DNA of 64,000 nucleotides from Pontiella agarivorans (GCF_034531395.1 NZ_JARVCO010000012.1:930001-994000); one strand, 5' to 3'; shown: positions 1-10,048, counted from the stretch's first letter. Notes: a model not told the origin generated them from the letters alone. Numbers and translations are program-made.

Positions 1-2
1 GC

Positions 3-878
3 TCCTTCAATTTTTCGGAAGAAGATCTCACCCTCAGCGGTTATGAAGCGGTAATGCTGACACTGAACCTTTCAGGGACGCCTTCCGGGCAGAAGGAAAA
101 TGAAAAAATAACGTATTTCGGCGATGCGATGATTTTGCCGATTGTCGGGGAATCGCCCGTCCGGGTGACGATCTCCGGAATTGATCGAAACAGAAATATT
201 CTGAATGCGCGGTTGCGTATTTCCGCTGGAAATGTGGGGGCATGGATACCTTCATCGTTGCGGGTGAACGGTGAGCCGGTTTCCATGCCGTCCAATCAGA
301 TGGGGGATGCGACGGATCTGTTGCAGGCCTGGGAGGTGGATGTGCCGACGGCAATGCTGTCAGAGACCAATGTTATTTCTGTTACCTATGCCTCATCCGG
401 AGGTCATCTGGCTTCGGCGGTGATGGATGTGACGTATGGAGATCCGCTGCAGCGCGACCTTGATGGTGACGGGTTGTCGGACGATTTTGAAATCCGTTAT
501 GCCGGCGAGGCGGAAGCCATGGAGCCGGGTGCAGATGAATTCAACGACGATTTGACGGCGCTGGATGAGTTTGCGATGGGGCTGAATCCGCGAGAGGACA
601 ATGCCGCGAATCTTCCGGAATTTAAATTTTTCAGCGAGGTGGGAGATGACTATTTCGGGGTGACGTATCGTCGGGCCTCCGAAGCGCAGCCGTTTGTGGA
701 TATTCAGGTGCTGCATTCCACCAATCTGGTTGAAGGGGCCGGGTGGCAGACGAATCAGACGGCAGTCATTCAGTCGGATCCGCTGATGGATGGTGTTGAG
801 GCTGTGACGGAACGTCTGCTTTCTCCGGTTTCCGGATCGGACGCGGATTTTCTTAAAGTGGATGTGCGGACAAAATAG
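3..878 (+). CDS. Secreted protein, C-terminal part (runs off left edge)
   Basis: The frame is open to the left edge, so only the last ~291 residues are visible. An internal ATG at 54 is not a likely true start because the frame continues upstream of it. I do not recognise the enzymatic family. A segment encoded near 457-600 carries DLDGDGLSDDFE followed by a LDEFAMGLNP-type stretch. This calcium-binding, thrombospondin-3/dockerin-like pattern is typical of long secreted proteins in Kiritimatiellota and Verrucomicrobia. The preceding ~120 residues look like a beta-sandwich module. It is probably the tail of an extracellular polysaccharide-active or adhesin protein; the function cannot be assigned from this part. 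Confidence 0.75.
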   Translation, partial: SFNFSEEDLTLSGYEAVMLTLNLSGTPSGQKENEKITYFGDAMILPIVGESPVRVTISGIDRNRNILNARLRISAGNVGAWIPSSLRVNGEPVSMPSNQMGDATDLLQAWEVDVPTAMLSETNVISVTYASSGGHLASAVMDVTYGDPLQRDLDGDGLSDDFEIRYAGEAEAMEPGADEFNDDLTALDEFAMGLNPREDNAANLPEFKFFSEVGDDYFGVTYRRASEAQPFVDIQVLHSTNLVEGAGWQTNQTAVIQSDPLMDGVEAVTERLLSPVSGSDADFLKVDVRTK

Positions 879-986
879 ATCGGGGAAGTTCCGGGACGCC
901 TGCATTCTATCTTTATCGTCATGTACTTTAAATGCATGAAGTTCGTTGGGGAGTCTGCCGTGGGCTTTAACACTGGACATTTTTAA

Positions 987-1014
987 TTGCGATGGTTCGC
1001 GTAATGGCTACACT
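987..1014 (+). promoter_or_regulatory. Possible sigma-70-like promoter for trpEG
   Basis: TTGCGA (987-992) and TACACT (1009-1014) are separated by 16 bp and lie just upstream of the trpE start at 1041. The match to -35/-10 consensus is partial. No leader peptide with tandem Trp codons or attenuator was seen. Confidence 0.3.
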
Positions 1015-1040
1015 CGCTCCCTTTAACAGTGAGAGATTTC

Positions 1041-2567
1041 ATGGCGATTATACCCGATAGAGCAACATTTCTGGAAAAAGCAAAGCAGGGGAATCTGGTG
1101 CCGGTCTGGAAAGAAGTTCTGGCCGATCAGGAAACACCGGTTTCCGCCTATAAACGGGTGCGGAAATATTTGCGCGAAAAAGATAAGACGTCGCACACCT
1201 ATTTGCTGGAGTCGGTGGAGGGTGGAGAAAATATCGGCCGCTATTCGTTTATCGGCGGTAATCCGCGCACTATTCTGCGGGCTTATGGCCGTAAGGTGGA
1301 AATTCAGACCCGGGATAAAGCGTTGCAGGTGATCGAAGATATCGATCCGCTGGAAGCGCTGAAAAATCATATGGCGCAGTTTTCACCGGTGGTGGACGAT
1401 CCGACGCTTCCGCGTTTCATCGGCGGCGCGGTCGGATTTCTCGGTTACGATGTGGTATCGCAGTTTGAGCCGCGGGTTCCAATCATTGGAAATGATGAAA
1501 TCGGTAATCCGGATATGGTGTTCATGGTGACAGACGGGCTGATTATTTTTGACCGGGTGAATCATAACCTGCGGATTGTTGCGGATGCCCACATTGACGG
1601 TGATCCGAATGAAGCGTATGACAAGGCTCTGGCTCAGATTGATGAGCTGACTGATGCGCTGAAAACGGAGGTGACCCGGGTTCTGATTGATACACATACC
1701 GAAGTGGAACCGCTGGAACCGAAATCGAATACTTCAAAAGAAGAATTTGTGGGTATGGTTGAAAAGACCAAGGAATATATCCGAGCCGGCGATGTGATCC
1801 AGACGGTGATTTCCCAGCGATTTGAAGTGGAGAATGAGGCCGATTCGCTGGATGTCTACCGTGCGCTTCGGGCGGTGAATCCGTCGCCCTACATGTATTG
1901 CCTGGATATGGGAGAGAGTGCAATTGTCGGTACATCACCCGAAATTCTGGTGCGTTGCGAAGACAAAAAGGTGGAGGTTCGGCCTATTGCCGGAACGCGC
2001 CCGCGCGGAGCAACGCCGGAAGAGGATCGGGCTTATGAAAAGGATTTGCTGGCGGATCCGAAGGAAATTGCAGAGCATATTATGCTGGTCGATCTGGGGC
2101 GTAACGATGTCGGCCGCGTTTGTGAATTCAACTCCGTCGAAGTGCCGGATCTGATGGTGATTGAGCGCTACAGTCATGTGATGCATATTGTTTCCGATGT
2201 GACCGGTACACTGTCGGATGAGCATGATATTTTTGATGTTGTCCGCGCAAGTTTCCCGGCAGGGACGGTGAGCGGTGCGCCGAAAATCCGGGCCATGGAG
2301 ATTATTGCAGAACTTGAGAAGAGTAAACGAGGACCGTATGCCGGATGTGTCGGCTATTTTGATTATAACGGAAACTTTGATGCGGCGATTACGATCCGTA
2401 CGGTGATTCTGGATAAGAACAAAGCCTACGTTCAGGCTGGGGCCGGGATTGTTGCCGATTCGGTTCCGAGCAGTGAATATGAAGAGACGCGCAACAAGGC
2501 GCGCGGCATGATGAAAGCCCTGGCCCTGGCCAAGCATTACCACGCCGCCCGTACGGGAGGAGAATAA
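1041..2567 (+). CDS. trpE: Anthranilate synthase component I
   Basis: Forms anthranilate from chorismate with TrpG, the first step of tryptophan synthesis. The 508-residue protein has the family's usual length. It shows the N-terminal LLES feedback-site motif, a VGFLGYD segment, and the C-terminal chorismate-binding blocks [22 protein letters not shown] and [14 protein letters not shown] 1041 is preferred over GTG 1029 because GAGAGA lies 6-10 bases upstream of it, while the GTG lacks a ribosome site. trpG follows after 2 bp, so the subunits are co-expressed. The other trp genes are not in the window. A para-aminobenzoate synthase role is less likely given the LLES motif. The repeat motif occurs at 1477-1491. 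Confidence 0.95.
   Translation: MAIIPDRATFLEKAKQGNLVPVWKEVLADQETPVSAYKRVRKYLREKDKTSHTYLLESVEGGENIGRYSFIGGNPRTILRAYGRKVEIQTRDKALQVIEDIDPLEALKNHMAQFSPVVDDPTLPRFIGGAVGFLGYDVVSQFEPRVPIIGNDEIGNPDMVFMVTDGLIIFDRVNHNLRIVADAHIDGDPNEAYDKALAQIDELTDALKTEVTRVLIDTHTEVEPLEPKSNTSKEEFVGMVEKTKEYIRAGDVIQTVISQRFEVENEADSLDVYRALRAVNPSPYMYCLDMGESAIVGTSPEILVRCEDKKVEVRPIAGTRPRGATPEEDRAYEKDLLADPKEIAEHIMLVDLGRNDVGRVCEFNSVEVPDLMVIERYSHVMHIVSDVTGTLSDEHDIFDVVRASFPAGTVSGAPKIRAMEIIAELEKSKRGPYAGCVGYFDYNGNFDAAITIRTVILDKNKAYVQAGAGIVADSVPSSEYEETRNKARGMMKALALAKHYHAARTGGE
1477..1491. repeat. TTCCA-N5-TGGAA palindrome, copy 1
   Basis: Exact copy with centre ATCAT, inside trpE, read in the V-P-I-I-G-N frame rather than the common FQxLE frame. 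Confidence 0.8.
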
Positions 2568-2569
2568 CC

Positions 2570-3133
2570 ATGATTCTGGTCATCGATAACTACGACTCTT
2601 TTACTTATAACCTTGTGCAGTATCTCGGCGAGCTGGGCGCGGAAATGCGCGTGTTCCGTAACGATGAAATTTCTGTTGCAGACGCCGTGGCACTGAATCC
2701 TGAAAAAGTACTGGTCAGCCCGGGGCCGTGTACGCCGAAAGAAGCGGGGATTTCCTGCGATATCATTCGCGAGTTCGGACCGCGGCTTCCGACCTTCGGG
2801 GTCTGTCTGGGACACCAGTCGATCGGCGATGTTTATGGCGGCAACGTCATACGGGCGGAACGGCTGATGCATGGAAAGACGTCGCCTATGATTCACGACA
2901 ATAAGAGCGTGTTCAAAGGTTTGCCGAGTCCGTTTAATGCCACGCGCTATCATTCCCTGATTGTTGAGCGTGAAACCCTGCCGGACTGTCTGGAAATCAC
3001 GGCCTGGACGGAAGAGGGTGAAATCATGGGGGTTCAACACAAAGAACATCCCGTTCACGGTGTTCAGTTCCACCCGGAATCGATTCTGACCGCAGAGGGT
3101 AAAAAACTCCTGCAGAACTTCCTGGACCTTTGA
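2570..3133 (+). CDS. trpG: Anthranilate synthase component II (glutamine amidotransferase)
   Basis: Class I glutamine amidotransferase, 187 residues, supplying ammonia to TrpE. Motifs in order: N-terminal [12 protein letters not shown], oxyanion-hole SPGPCTP, nucleophile Cys in GVCLGHQ, MHGKTS, RYHSL, and the His-Glu pair in QFHPES. It starts 2 bp after trpE with a good GGAGG site upstream. TrpG and PabA cannot be separated by sequence, and one protein may serve both anthranilate and para-aminobenzoate synthesis; adjacency to trpE favours TrpG. Confidence 0.95.
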   Translation: MILVIDNYDSFTYNLVQYLGELGAEMRVFRNDEISVADAVALNPEKVLVSPGPCTPKEAGISCDIIREFGPRLPTFGVCLGHQSIGDVYGGNVIRAERLMHGKTSPMIHDNKSVFKGLPSPFNATRYHSLIVERETLPDCLEITAWTEEGEIMGVQHKEHPVHGVQFHPESILTAEGKKLLQNFLDL

Positions 3134-3237
3134 TTACGGCTTAGCCGGATTCTGTCTAAAGTTGTGTGACCCTCTGTTTTAGAGTGGTTTAACGACAGCT
3201 TCTTCCGTCTTATATCCATAAGCAAAAGGAGCTTATC

Positions 3238-4146
3238 ATGAAAACCGAATCTGCATCCCGTCGCGCATTTGTCAAAACCACCGCCGCCGGTACGGTCGTG
3301 GCGGCCGCATCCGGTGCGCATGCTGTTTCTCCGGATAAAGTAGAGGTCTGGATCCTGCATGGTAAAGACAATCGTAAGCTCATGGAAAAAGCCATGGGGA
3401 TTGTCGTTGAAAACGGCGGTTTTGGACCCCATGTAGAAACTCTGGCGCTGAAGGTGAATGCCGCCTGGGGACGGGAGCCGGAGGTCGGGGCCAACACCCA
3501 TCCGGAACTCATCGATGTTTTTCTGAAAAACGCGAAAGCAGGCGGCGTTAAAAAAATTACGATTCCGGAGCATCCCTGCAGTGCGGCTAAAATCGCCTTC
3601 GATCGGAGCGGCATTGAAAAGGTTGCGAAAAAACATAAGTGCAGGATGATCGACCTGAAGAAGAAGCAGAAGAGCTTCCGCAAAGTTGAGATACCCGGGG
3701 GGCGTAAGCTCAAGGAAGCCGAGGTGGCGGGTGAATATCTGGATGCCGATGCTGTTGTGAATATGCCCGTGGCCAAGCACCACAGCGGAGCCACGGTTTC
3801 CGCCGCTATGAAAAACTGGATGGGGATTGTGAAGGATCGCCGTCATTGGCACCGTACGGATCTGCATCAGTGCATTGCGGATTTTTCCACATTTATCAAA
3901 CCGGCCTGGACCATCGTCGATGCTACACGCGTGATGATGGATCATGGCCCGCAGGGACCAGCCGAAAATCTTAAGATGCCTCATCTGCTGATTCTTTCAA
4001 AGGATCAGGTCGCCGCCGATGCCTGCGTGATGGATATCTTTGAGCGGGATCCGATGGATATCAAATACCTGAAGTATGCCGGGGAGATGGGAATTGGGGT
4101 TGTTGATAAAAGCTTAATGAATATTCACAACATAGAAGTTGGCTGA
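3238..4146 (+). CDS. DUF362-family protein with Tat-type signal
   Basis: 302 residues. The N-terminus has a twin-arginine signal (SRRAFVK followed by an Ala-rich hydrophobic stretch), so export of a folded cofactor-bearing protein is likely. The body matches the DUF362 family, with conserved VNMPVAKHH and AAMKNWMGIVKDRRHWH stretches rich in His and Trp. DUF362 proteins often accompany iron-sulfur or ferredoxin modules; their reaction is not established. The stop codon overlaps the start of the next gene (TGATG at 4144-4148), so the two are translationally coupled and probably act together. Confidence 0.85.
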   Translation: MKTESASRRAFVKTTAAGTVVAAASGAHAVSPDKVEVWILHGKDNRKLMEKAMGIVVENGGFGPHVETLALKVNAAWGREPEVGANTHPELIDVFLKNAKAGGVKKITIPEHPCSAAKIAFDRSGIEKVAKKHKCRMIDLKKKQKSFRKVEIPGGRKLKEAEVAGEYLDADAVVNMPVAKHHSGATVSAAMKNWMGIVKDRRHWHRTDLHQCIADFSTFIKPAWTIVDATRVMMDHGPQGPAENLKMPHLLILSKDQVAADACVMDIFERDPMDIKYLKYAGEMGIGVVDKSLMNIHNIEVG

Positions 4147-5408
4147 TGATGAGTGGAGACGGGTTCTATAAAAAACATAAGCAGGCGATTCGCTGGTCGG
4201 TTCGTTTGTTTATTCTCGGGCTTAGCATCTTTTTTCTGATCGGCGGACCGTTGCCGGAGCATGCCGTACGCTGGGTTCCCGCATTAAGTCCACTCGCGGC
4301 ATTGTCGTCCACATTGGCGCATCAGGTATGGTATGTCTCGCTCGTCTGGACACTTCCGGCCCTTGGAATTCTTTTGCTCAGCCTGTTGAAAGGACGCTTC
4401 TTCTGTCGATGGATCTGTCCATTAGGCACCATTTATTCCATTCCATCGCAGTTCAGTGCAAAAAAAAGAATTCTGCCATGGAAGCTGAACGGATACCTCT
4501 TCTGGTTTACGATTTCGGCGTCGGTGGCCGGGCTGCCTTTGATTCTGTTTCTTGACCCGCTTTCGACTTTCACCCGGTTCGGAGTACTCGGACAGGGGAC
4601 TGCGCATGCCATGGCATGGATTCCCGGAGCGCTGATACCTGTTTTCTTACTGCTGAGTTTTGTTCAACCTCACATTTGGTGCATGCAGCTCTGTCCGCTG
4701 GGATACATGGTTGAGAAGCTTAAGGTGAAAACGCCGCAGACTGATAGATCGATAAAATCCAGCCGTCGTGAAATTTTAACCGGTTTGGCGCTGGGGGTTC
4801 CGACAGCCATGGTCTTAAAACAGAATGCCAGGGCTGTACAGCCTCCGGTATTGCCGCCCGGCGCCAAAACGCTGGATGATTTTGCGGCAACCTGCATGCG
4901 TTGTTACGCCTGTGTGAAAGCCTGTCCAACCGGTGTGTTGACAGTGCGGAAAGAGGGGGGGCTGGCAGAGCTCTGTCTGCCCGAAATGGACTTTGATCGA
5001 ATGGATGGGTCATATTGTGAGCAGTACTGTAATATCTGCACTACAGTTTGCCCCACTGGAGCCATACAGTTTTTAAGCGAAGAAAATAAACAGATGCGTA
5101 GAATTGCAACCGCCCGTATACGCCGGGGAGCCTGTCTGGCTTGGGAAGACCGACAGGAGTGTATGGCCTGCGATGAATTCTGCAGTTATAACGCCATTGA
5201 AATGCACGATGGTAAAGATGGAATCCCTTTGCCGGAAATCAATCCGCTGAAATGCAGGGGCTGCGGGGCCTGCAGGAATATCTGCCCGGCCGTCAAAAAA
5301 GGGAATGCCATCGAAATAACGCCATTATCAGAGCAGACGGTGGTTACGACTCAAGATGAAGAATCGGCTGTTGAGCACGGTCGCCGCAGACGTCGCTGGG
5401 CGCTCTAA
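4146..5408 (+). CDS. NapH-like membrane polyferredoxin (4Fe-4S)
   Basis: 420 residues. The N-terminal half has about four membrane segments and two CxxxCP motifs of the NapH/NosR type (FCRWICPLG and WCMQLCPLG). The C-terminal half carries ferredoxin-type clusters: CMRCYACVKACP, YCNICTTVCP and CRGCGACRNICP, plus extra Cys in ECMACDEFC. This architecture transfers electrons between a membrane quinone or redox pool and a periplasmic or cytoplasmic partner. The gene overlaps the DUF362 gene by one base, and the exported DUF362 protein is the obvious partner. The physiological acceptor is unknown. Confidence 0.88.
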   Translation: MMSGDGFYKKHKQAIRWSVRLFILGLSIFFLIGGPLPEHAVRWVPALSPLAALSSTLAHQVWYVSLVWTLPALGILLLSLLKGRFFCRWICPLGTIYSIPSQFSAKKRILPWKLNGYLFWFTISASVAGLPLILFLDPLSTFTRFGVLGQGTAHAMAWIPGALIPVFLLLSFVQPHIWCMQLCPLGYMVEKLKVKTPQTDRSIKSSRREILTGLALGVPTAMVLKQNARAVQPPVLPPGAKTLDDFAATCMRCYACVKACPTGVLTVRKEGGLAELCLPEMDFDRMDGSYCEQYCNICTTVCPTGAIQFLSEENKQMRRIATARIRRGACLAWEDRQECMACDEFCSYNAIEMHDGKDGIPLPEINPLKCRGCGACRNICPAVKKGNAIEITPLSEQTVVTTQDEESAVEHGRRRRRWAL

Positions 5409-5432
5409 TCGAGATACTTGATCTGTTCCAAA

Positions 5433-5456
5433 TTTCACACATTGCAATGTATGAAG
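5433..5456. repeat. Long palindrome, copy A (near-perfect)
   Basis: 24-bp palindrome with core ACATTGCAATGT flanked by TTTCAC and ATGAAG. Two positions break the symmetry that copy B shows in full. It lies in the 148-bp gap between two convergent genes. Confidence 0.85.
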
Positions 5457-5492
5457 TTTATATATGGCCCTTATTTAATGACTGGTTGTATT

Positions 5493-5516
5493 TTTCATAC
5501 ATTGCAATGTATGAAA
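5493..5516. repeat. Long palindrome, copy B (perfect)
   Basis: Perfect 24-bp palindrome, the 12-bp half-site TTTCATACATTG followed by its exact reverse complement. Its centre is exactly 60 bp from the centre of copy A. It looks like a paired protein-binding site; a hairpin without a T-run makes a poor terminator. Confidence 0.9.
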
Positions 5517-5556
5517 TTAAGGCGAGTTAAGGATTACAGGCTTTTAAGCGCAGTCT

Positions 5557-7161
5557 TTAGTTTCGGTAGCGGTTGACGATCGGGATGCGCCGATCGCGAT
5601 CGAATGATTTCGGAGTAATTTTTACGCCGGGCGGTGATTGGCGGCGTTTATATTCGCTGAGTTCGACGGCATGTACTACACGGCGGACAATGGTCTCGTC
5701 GTAGCCCTTTTCAATTAGGGATGAAATGCCCATATCGTTTTCCACATAATCTTCGAGGATTGGATCGAGTTCTTCGTATGGAGGCAGAGAATCGGAATCT
5801 TTCTGGTCGGGCCGCAATTCAGCTGAAGGGGGCCGTTCGATGATGCCCGGTGGGATAACGATGCCGCCGGTCTGTTCATTGCGCCATCGACAGAGCTCAA
5901 AGACGAGGGTTTTGGGTACATCTTTAATGACGGCAAATCCGCCGGCCATATCGCCGTAGATGGTACAATAGCCCATGGCCATTTCACTCTTGTTTCCAGT
6001 AGTCAGTACGAGCCAGCCATATTCGTTGGAGAGCGCCATGATGAGGTTTCCACGAATACGGGCCTGCAGGTTTTCCTCGGCCAGTCCAGGAGTTTTGTCC
6101 TTTCCCCATATTTTTGACAGTTCGCCTTTAAACTCATTATAAAGGCCTTTGATGGGGATTTCGTGAAATTCGATATCGAGGATCTTTGCCATTTCGTGGG
6201 CATCGCCCAGCGTTCCCGAAGAGGAATACTGGGAGGGCATGGTAACGGAGGCGACGCGGTCTTTACCCAGAGCATCGACGGCAATGGCGAGAACCAGTGC
6301 GGAGTCAATGCCGCCGGACAGGGCGACGACGACACGTTTGAAGCCGATTTTATTTACATAATCGCGCAGGCCAAGCTTGAGGGCTTCGTACACTTCCTCC
6401 AGGTCCGGAAGAGGTTTTTCTTTGCGGGAGGGAGATTCTTCGAAATAGAGAATATCCTCTTCGAACTGTTTTGCGCGGGCAATGCGGGATCCGTCGGGAG
6501 CAAAAACCATGCTGGCACCGTCGAAGACGAGCTCATCCTGTCCGCCGATCAGATTGCAGTAGAGCAGGGTGCTTTTAAGTTTCTTCGCGGTTTCTGCGAG
6601 TACATTGATTCGGTCATTCAGCAGTTTTCCGCGGTGATAGGGCGAGGCGGAAAGATTAATGAGCAGGTCAATGTTCCTGTTTTCCAGCGATTGGACGGCT
6701 TTTCCGGAAGGGGCCCAGGAATCCTCGCAAATATGGACGGCGGCTTTTTTCCCGTGAATGTCGAGAATCAGAGGCTGGGAGCCGGCTTCAAACAGTCGTT
6801 TTTCATCGAAAACGCCATAATTCGGGAGCAGCATTTTCCGGTATTCCCCGATGATTTCCGAACCTTGGAAAACCAGTGCGGCGTTGTATTTTTTCCCTTC
6901 TCGGGAAATGGGCGTTCCGACAACGATGACGGGCTCGGACGGAAATTCCTTTCCGAGCCGGGTCAGGAGGGCTTCACAATCGCCACAGAAGTGATCTTTC
7001 AGAATCAGATCTTCGGGCGGATATCCGGACAGGGCGAGCTCGGGAAAAACGATCAGTCCGGCTCCAGCGTTGAAGGCTTCCCATGCTTTGGAAATGATAC
7101 GGTCGGCATTATTTGCCAGTGCGCCGACCGTCGGATTCATTTGAATCAGTGCTGTTTTCAT
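5557..7161 (-). CDS. nadE: Glutamine-dependent NAD+ synthetase
   Basis: 534 residues in two domains. Residues 1-~260 are a nitrilase-fold amidase that frees ammonia from glutamine, with catalytic Glu41 (PELALSGY), Lys109 (YRKMLLPN) and Cys145 (HICEDSW). The C-terminal domain is the ATP-dependent NAD+ synthetase with the PP-loop SGGIDSA. It makes NAD+ from deamido-NAD+. An in-frame ATG 48 bases further upstream exists, but alignment to the family (MKTALIQMNPTVG) favours 7161. It lies 62 bp downstream of guaB on the same strand. A one-mismatch copy of the dispersed palindrome lies at 6856-6870. Confidence 0.95.
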   Translation of the reverse strand: MKTALIQMNPTVGALANNADRIISKAWEAFNAGAGLIVFPELALSGYPPEDLILKDHFCGDCEALLTRLGKEFPSEPVIVVGTPISREGKKYNAALVFQGSEIIGEYRKMLLPNYGVFDEKRLFEAGSQPLILDIHGKKAAVHICEDSWAPSGKAVQSLENRNIDLLINLSASPYHRGKLLNDRINVLAETAKKLKSTLLYCNLIGGQDELVFDGASMVFAPDGSRIARAKQFEEDILYFEESPSRKEKPLPDLEEVYEALKLGLRDYVNKIGFKRVVVALSGGIDSALVLAIAVDALGKDRVASVTMPSQYSSSGTLGDAHEMAKILDIEFHEIPIKGLYNEFKGELSKIWGKDKTPGLAEENLQARIRGNLIMALSNEYGWLVLTTGNKSEMAMGYCTIYGDMAGGFAVIKDVPKTLVFELCRWRNEQTGGIVIPPGIIERPPSAELRPDQKDSDSLPPYEELDPILEDYVENDMGISSLIEKGYDETIVRRVVHAVELSEYKRRQSPPGVKITPKSFDRDRRIPIVNRYRN

Positions 7162-7183
7162 ATGTGAGCCGTGACGATGGAGC

Positions 7184-7210
7184 CGTGAGGCATGGGAATC
7201 ACACCTCACG
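7184..7210 (-). other. Hairpin between guaB and nadE
   Basis: CGTGAGG (7184-7190) and CCTCACG (7204-7210) form a 7-bp stem with a 13-base loop, overlapping a direct repeat of GAGCCGTGA (7166-7174 and 7180-7188). No T-run follows, so it is a weak terminator or attenuator candidate. Confidence 0.3.
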
Positions 7211-7223
7211 ATTCTCGCATCAT

Positions 7224-8708
7224 CTACCTTCTGTAGTTCGGCGCTTCTTTAGTGATTTTGATGTCGTGCGCGTGGGCTTCGACGGCTCCGGCTCCGGAAA
7301 CGCGAACAAATTTTCCGGTGGATTTGAGTTCCGGAATGGTTCGTGCTCCACAATATCCGAGGCTGGCCTGCAGCCCGCCGCAGTACTGTTTCATCACTTT
7401 ACTGACGGTGCCGGCGAAAGGAACCATGCCTTCGATGCCCTGCGGTACGATATCGTCGTCATCACTCAGTCCGTAGCGCTGACGGGAACCTTCGCGGGAC
7501 TTCATGGCATCGAGCGATCCCATACCGCGGTAAATAACAAACTGACGGCCTTCATAAATAATTTTTTCACCGGGGGATTCTTCGGTGCCGGCCAATACGG
7601 ATCCCATCATGACGGTGTCGGCACCGGCCACGAGGGCCTTGGCAATGTCGCCCGAATTTCGGATGCCGCCGTCGGCGACAACCGGGATTTCGCCTTTGAG
7701 TGCACTTGCTGCAGCATAAATGGCGGAAATCTGCGGAATGCCGACGCCGGCAACGACACGGGTGGTGCAGATGGATCCGGGGCCGATTCCGACTTTTACG
7801 GCATCAGCTCCGGCATCACGCAAGGCCAGCGCAGCTTCGCCTGTGGCGATATTTCCACCGATCACGTCAATATGGGGGAATTTATTTTTCACCCAGGAAA
7901 CCATATCGATTACGCCTTTGGTGTGGCCGTGTGCGGTGTCTACCACCAGCACGTCCACTTCACGGTCGTTGAGAATTTCCGCGCGCTCGTAATCGCCGGG
8001 GCCGACGCCGGCAGCAACGCGCAGGCGGTATTGTTCGTCGCGATTAAACAGCGGTTCTTCATTTTCAATCAGGCGTCGGACGTCAGCATAGGAATAAAGG
8101 GCGACCAGTTTGCCTTTATCAACCAGCGGAAGTTTGCCGATTTTATGCTCCTGCATAATTTCATACGCTTGCTTTAAATTCGTGTCCGGCGAAGCGGTGA
8201 TAACATTTTTTGTCATGATATCAGTGACGGAGGCGCGCTTTGAACGCGAAAAACGGATATCCTTCGAAGTCAGTATGCCGACCAGTTTTCCATCATTATC
8301 CATGATCGGAAATCCATTGAAGCTATATCCTTTTTCGGCTCGCCGAATCGCAATCGTTTCAAGCGTATCGTTCGTGGAGAATGTGATGGGGTCGGAGATC
8401 AGTCCGTTGAGGTGGTGTTTTACCCGACTGACCTGCTGGGCCTGAACTTCCGGTTCGAGGTTCTTATGAATCACTCCGATACCGCCCATCATCGCCATGG
8501 CGTTGGCCATGCGGCCTTCGGTTACGGTATCCATGGCGGCTGAGAGGAACGGGATTTTTACGCTCACGTTGCGGGTCAGCCTGGAAGAGATGTCGGTGTC
8601 GCCCGGCAGAAAGTCTGCATATTGGGTAATCAGTGACACATCATCAAAGGTAAGGCCTTCATATTTGAAGGTGTTCATGAAGTCTTGGATATATTGGTTT
8701 CGGCTCAT
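7224..8708 (-). CDS. guaB: IMP dehydrogenase
   Basis: Oxidises IMP to XMP with NAD+, the committed step of GMP synthesis. 494 residues. Order of features: N-terminal barrel strand with GLTFDDV, AMDTVTE, two CBS domains (~residues 95-215), the catalytic Cys loop [20 protein letters not shown], and YRGMGS in the flap region. Start 8708 (MSRNQY) has AAGGA upstream at good spacing; the frame extends 18 codons further but lacks a ribosome site. It is followed by nadE, its NAD+-supplying neighbour, which may be co-transcribed. Confidence 0.96.
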   Translation of the reverse strand: MSRNQYIQDFMNTFKYEGLTFDDVSLITQYADFLPGDTDISSRLTRNVSVKIPFLSAAMDTVTEGRMANAMAMMGGIGVIHKNLEPEVQAQQVSRVKHHLNGLISDPITFSTNDTLETIAIRRAEKGYSFNGFPIMDNDGKLVGILTSKDIRFSRSKRASVTDIMTKNVITASPDTNLKQAYEIMQEHKIGKLPLVDKGKLVALYSYADVRRLIENEEPLFNRDEQYRLRVAAGVGPGDYERAEILNDREVDVLVVDTAHGHTKGVIDMVSWVKNKFPHIDVIGGNIATGEAALALRDAGADAVKVGIGPGSICTTRVVAGVGIPQISAIYAAASALKGEIPVVADGGIRNSGDIAKALVAGADTVMMGSVLAGTEESPGEKIIYEGRQFVIYRGMGSLDAMKSREGSRQRYGLSDDDDIVPQGIEGMVPFAGTVSKVMKQYCGGLQASLGYCGARTIPELKSTGKFVRVSGAGAVEAHAHDIKITKEAPNYRR

Positions 8709-9604
8709 AGATTTTGCATCCTTTTGCCGTACTATTCTGTGCAGAACATCCGAAGGAGTCAAGCGCAGTGATCAAGGAATGATGGCGTAAGAGGGGCTTT
8801 CGAAGAATTAGACGCTGAAAGGCCGTGTTATTGTGCTGTTTCCTGAGATTGGAAAACGGCGCGTTTTCTCATGGGGGACGGGCGCAGCGCAACCGGTTCT
8901 CTTTTCTATTTCGAAAAAGGGGCCTTTCCGGTTTGGGGCTGATTGAAAATAAGTCCACTGAACGGTAGGGACTTTCTTTTTAGAAATGTCATGTATGTTA
9001 CTGACGCGAGCATGAAGGCTGCAGGTCGAGAATGCCGGATTGGAACTGTGCGTGTTGCCGGAAAATTCGGTCGGCGAATTCTGAAGTGTTTGAGCGGGGG
9101 CATGAACAGCAATACGACAACGGATTTTCTTCGGGATTTCAGTGCCGACTATAGTGTCCTAGTTGAAGCGCGTGAGTTTGAGCAGGCATAACGTCTTCGG
9201 CATTACTTCCTTTCTGTGCAACGAAGGAAATGAGGGGGAAAGGATTCATGTGCAATAGAAATTCCAGAATCTGATTGATCAATTTAATTCAGCGGCGATG
9301 AAAGTGGAGGCATTCTGCATGAAACAAGGTTGTTTATCTGTTTGATAGCTGTTGCTGAAAACGAAAAACATGAATTCCTTCGGAGCCGACTGGATTGCTA
9401 TCGGACGCTGGCATGCTGATCTTCCGATCGTATGGATCTGTCAACACGGTGAACGAAAAGAAACACTTCAAAACAGCGGCGGGAACCGGGGGCTGCGGTT
9501 TCTATAGCGTGTCCGATAAAAACTTCTATTCGTTCAGGCATCGCGTGGTAGGCAGGAGTGGGCTTCAGCGGAGTGTCCGTAATGGAGAGAATCGTGTCCT
9601 GCAT
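8709..9604. other. Long stretch with no supportable gene
   Basis: 896 bp between guaB and the prepilin operon. Only short reading frames occur (for example 8943-9191 on the plus strand), without recognisable domains or good ribosome sites. A one-mismatch copy of the dispersed palindrome lies at 8840-8854. No tRNA, terminator with T-run or tandem repeat was seen. It may hold the remains of a lost gene. Confidence 0.5.
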
Positions 9605-10048
9605 TTACCAGGGCAGGTTGCCAGCTTCAATGAATTCCCATTTTTCGGCATCGGTCATGGTATTTGTGCCGCTGTCGAAGGTGGGGCTGAAGAGCATATC
9701 TTTCAGTCCTTCGCGGGCGGTAAAGAGATCGAAATCGTCCGGGAGTTTGATCGGTTCTTGATTTTCTAAGTTGTCGATGTGTTTGTGTATGGCATTCATG
9801 CGCCGGTCGTGCTCGTTTTCGGGCATGCTTTCGGCGGGTTCATCATTCACGATGTGGACGAATGTCGGTATTGACGTTCCATTCGGATTCGTTTCGTTTT
9901 GTGCGGGCGCGGAAAATGTTCCGGAGGCACTTTTTTGAGCAAGAGCGGCATCCTTTTTATCAATCCGTTTGGAGCAGCCGTGCTGAAGCAGTCCGGCAAC
10001 GAGGCTGAGGATACAGATACTTAACAGGGTTTTATCGGTTGCACTCAT
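9605..10048 (-). CDS. Small exported protein, last gene of prepilin-like operon
   Basis: 147 residues, no known domain recognised. The N-terminus has a hydrophobic stretch ending in GLLQHGC, which resembles a lipoprotein signal although the residues before Cys are atypical. The rest is hydrophilic, with an acidic segment around the middle. Its start overlaps the stop of the PilX-like gene (ATGA), so it belongs to the four-gene operon running 12467 to 9605. It may be an envelope accessory of the pilus or secretion machinery; that is inference from position only. Confidence 0.7.
   Translation of the reverse strand: MSATDKTLLSICILSLVAGLLQHGCSKRIDKKDAALAQKSASGTFSAPAQNETNPNGTSIPTFVHIVNDEPAESMPENEHDRRMNAIHKHIDNLENQEPIKLPDDFDLFTAREGLKDMLFSPTFDSGTNTMTDAEKWEFIEAGNLPW

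Noticed and set aside
8943-9191. An 82-codon plus-strand frame in the long gap after guaB
   Set aside because: No ribosome site, no domain, and composition unlike the neighbouring proteins; kept only as part of the unexplained gap.
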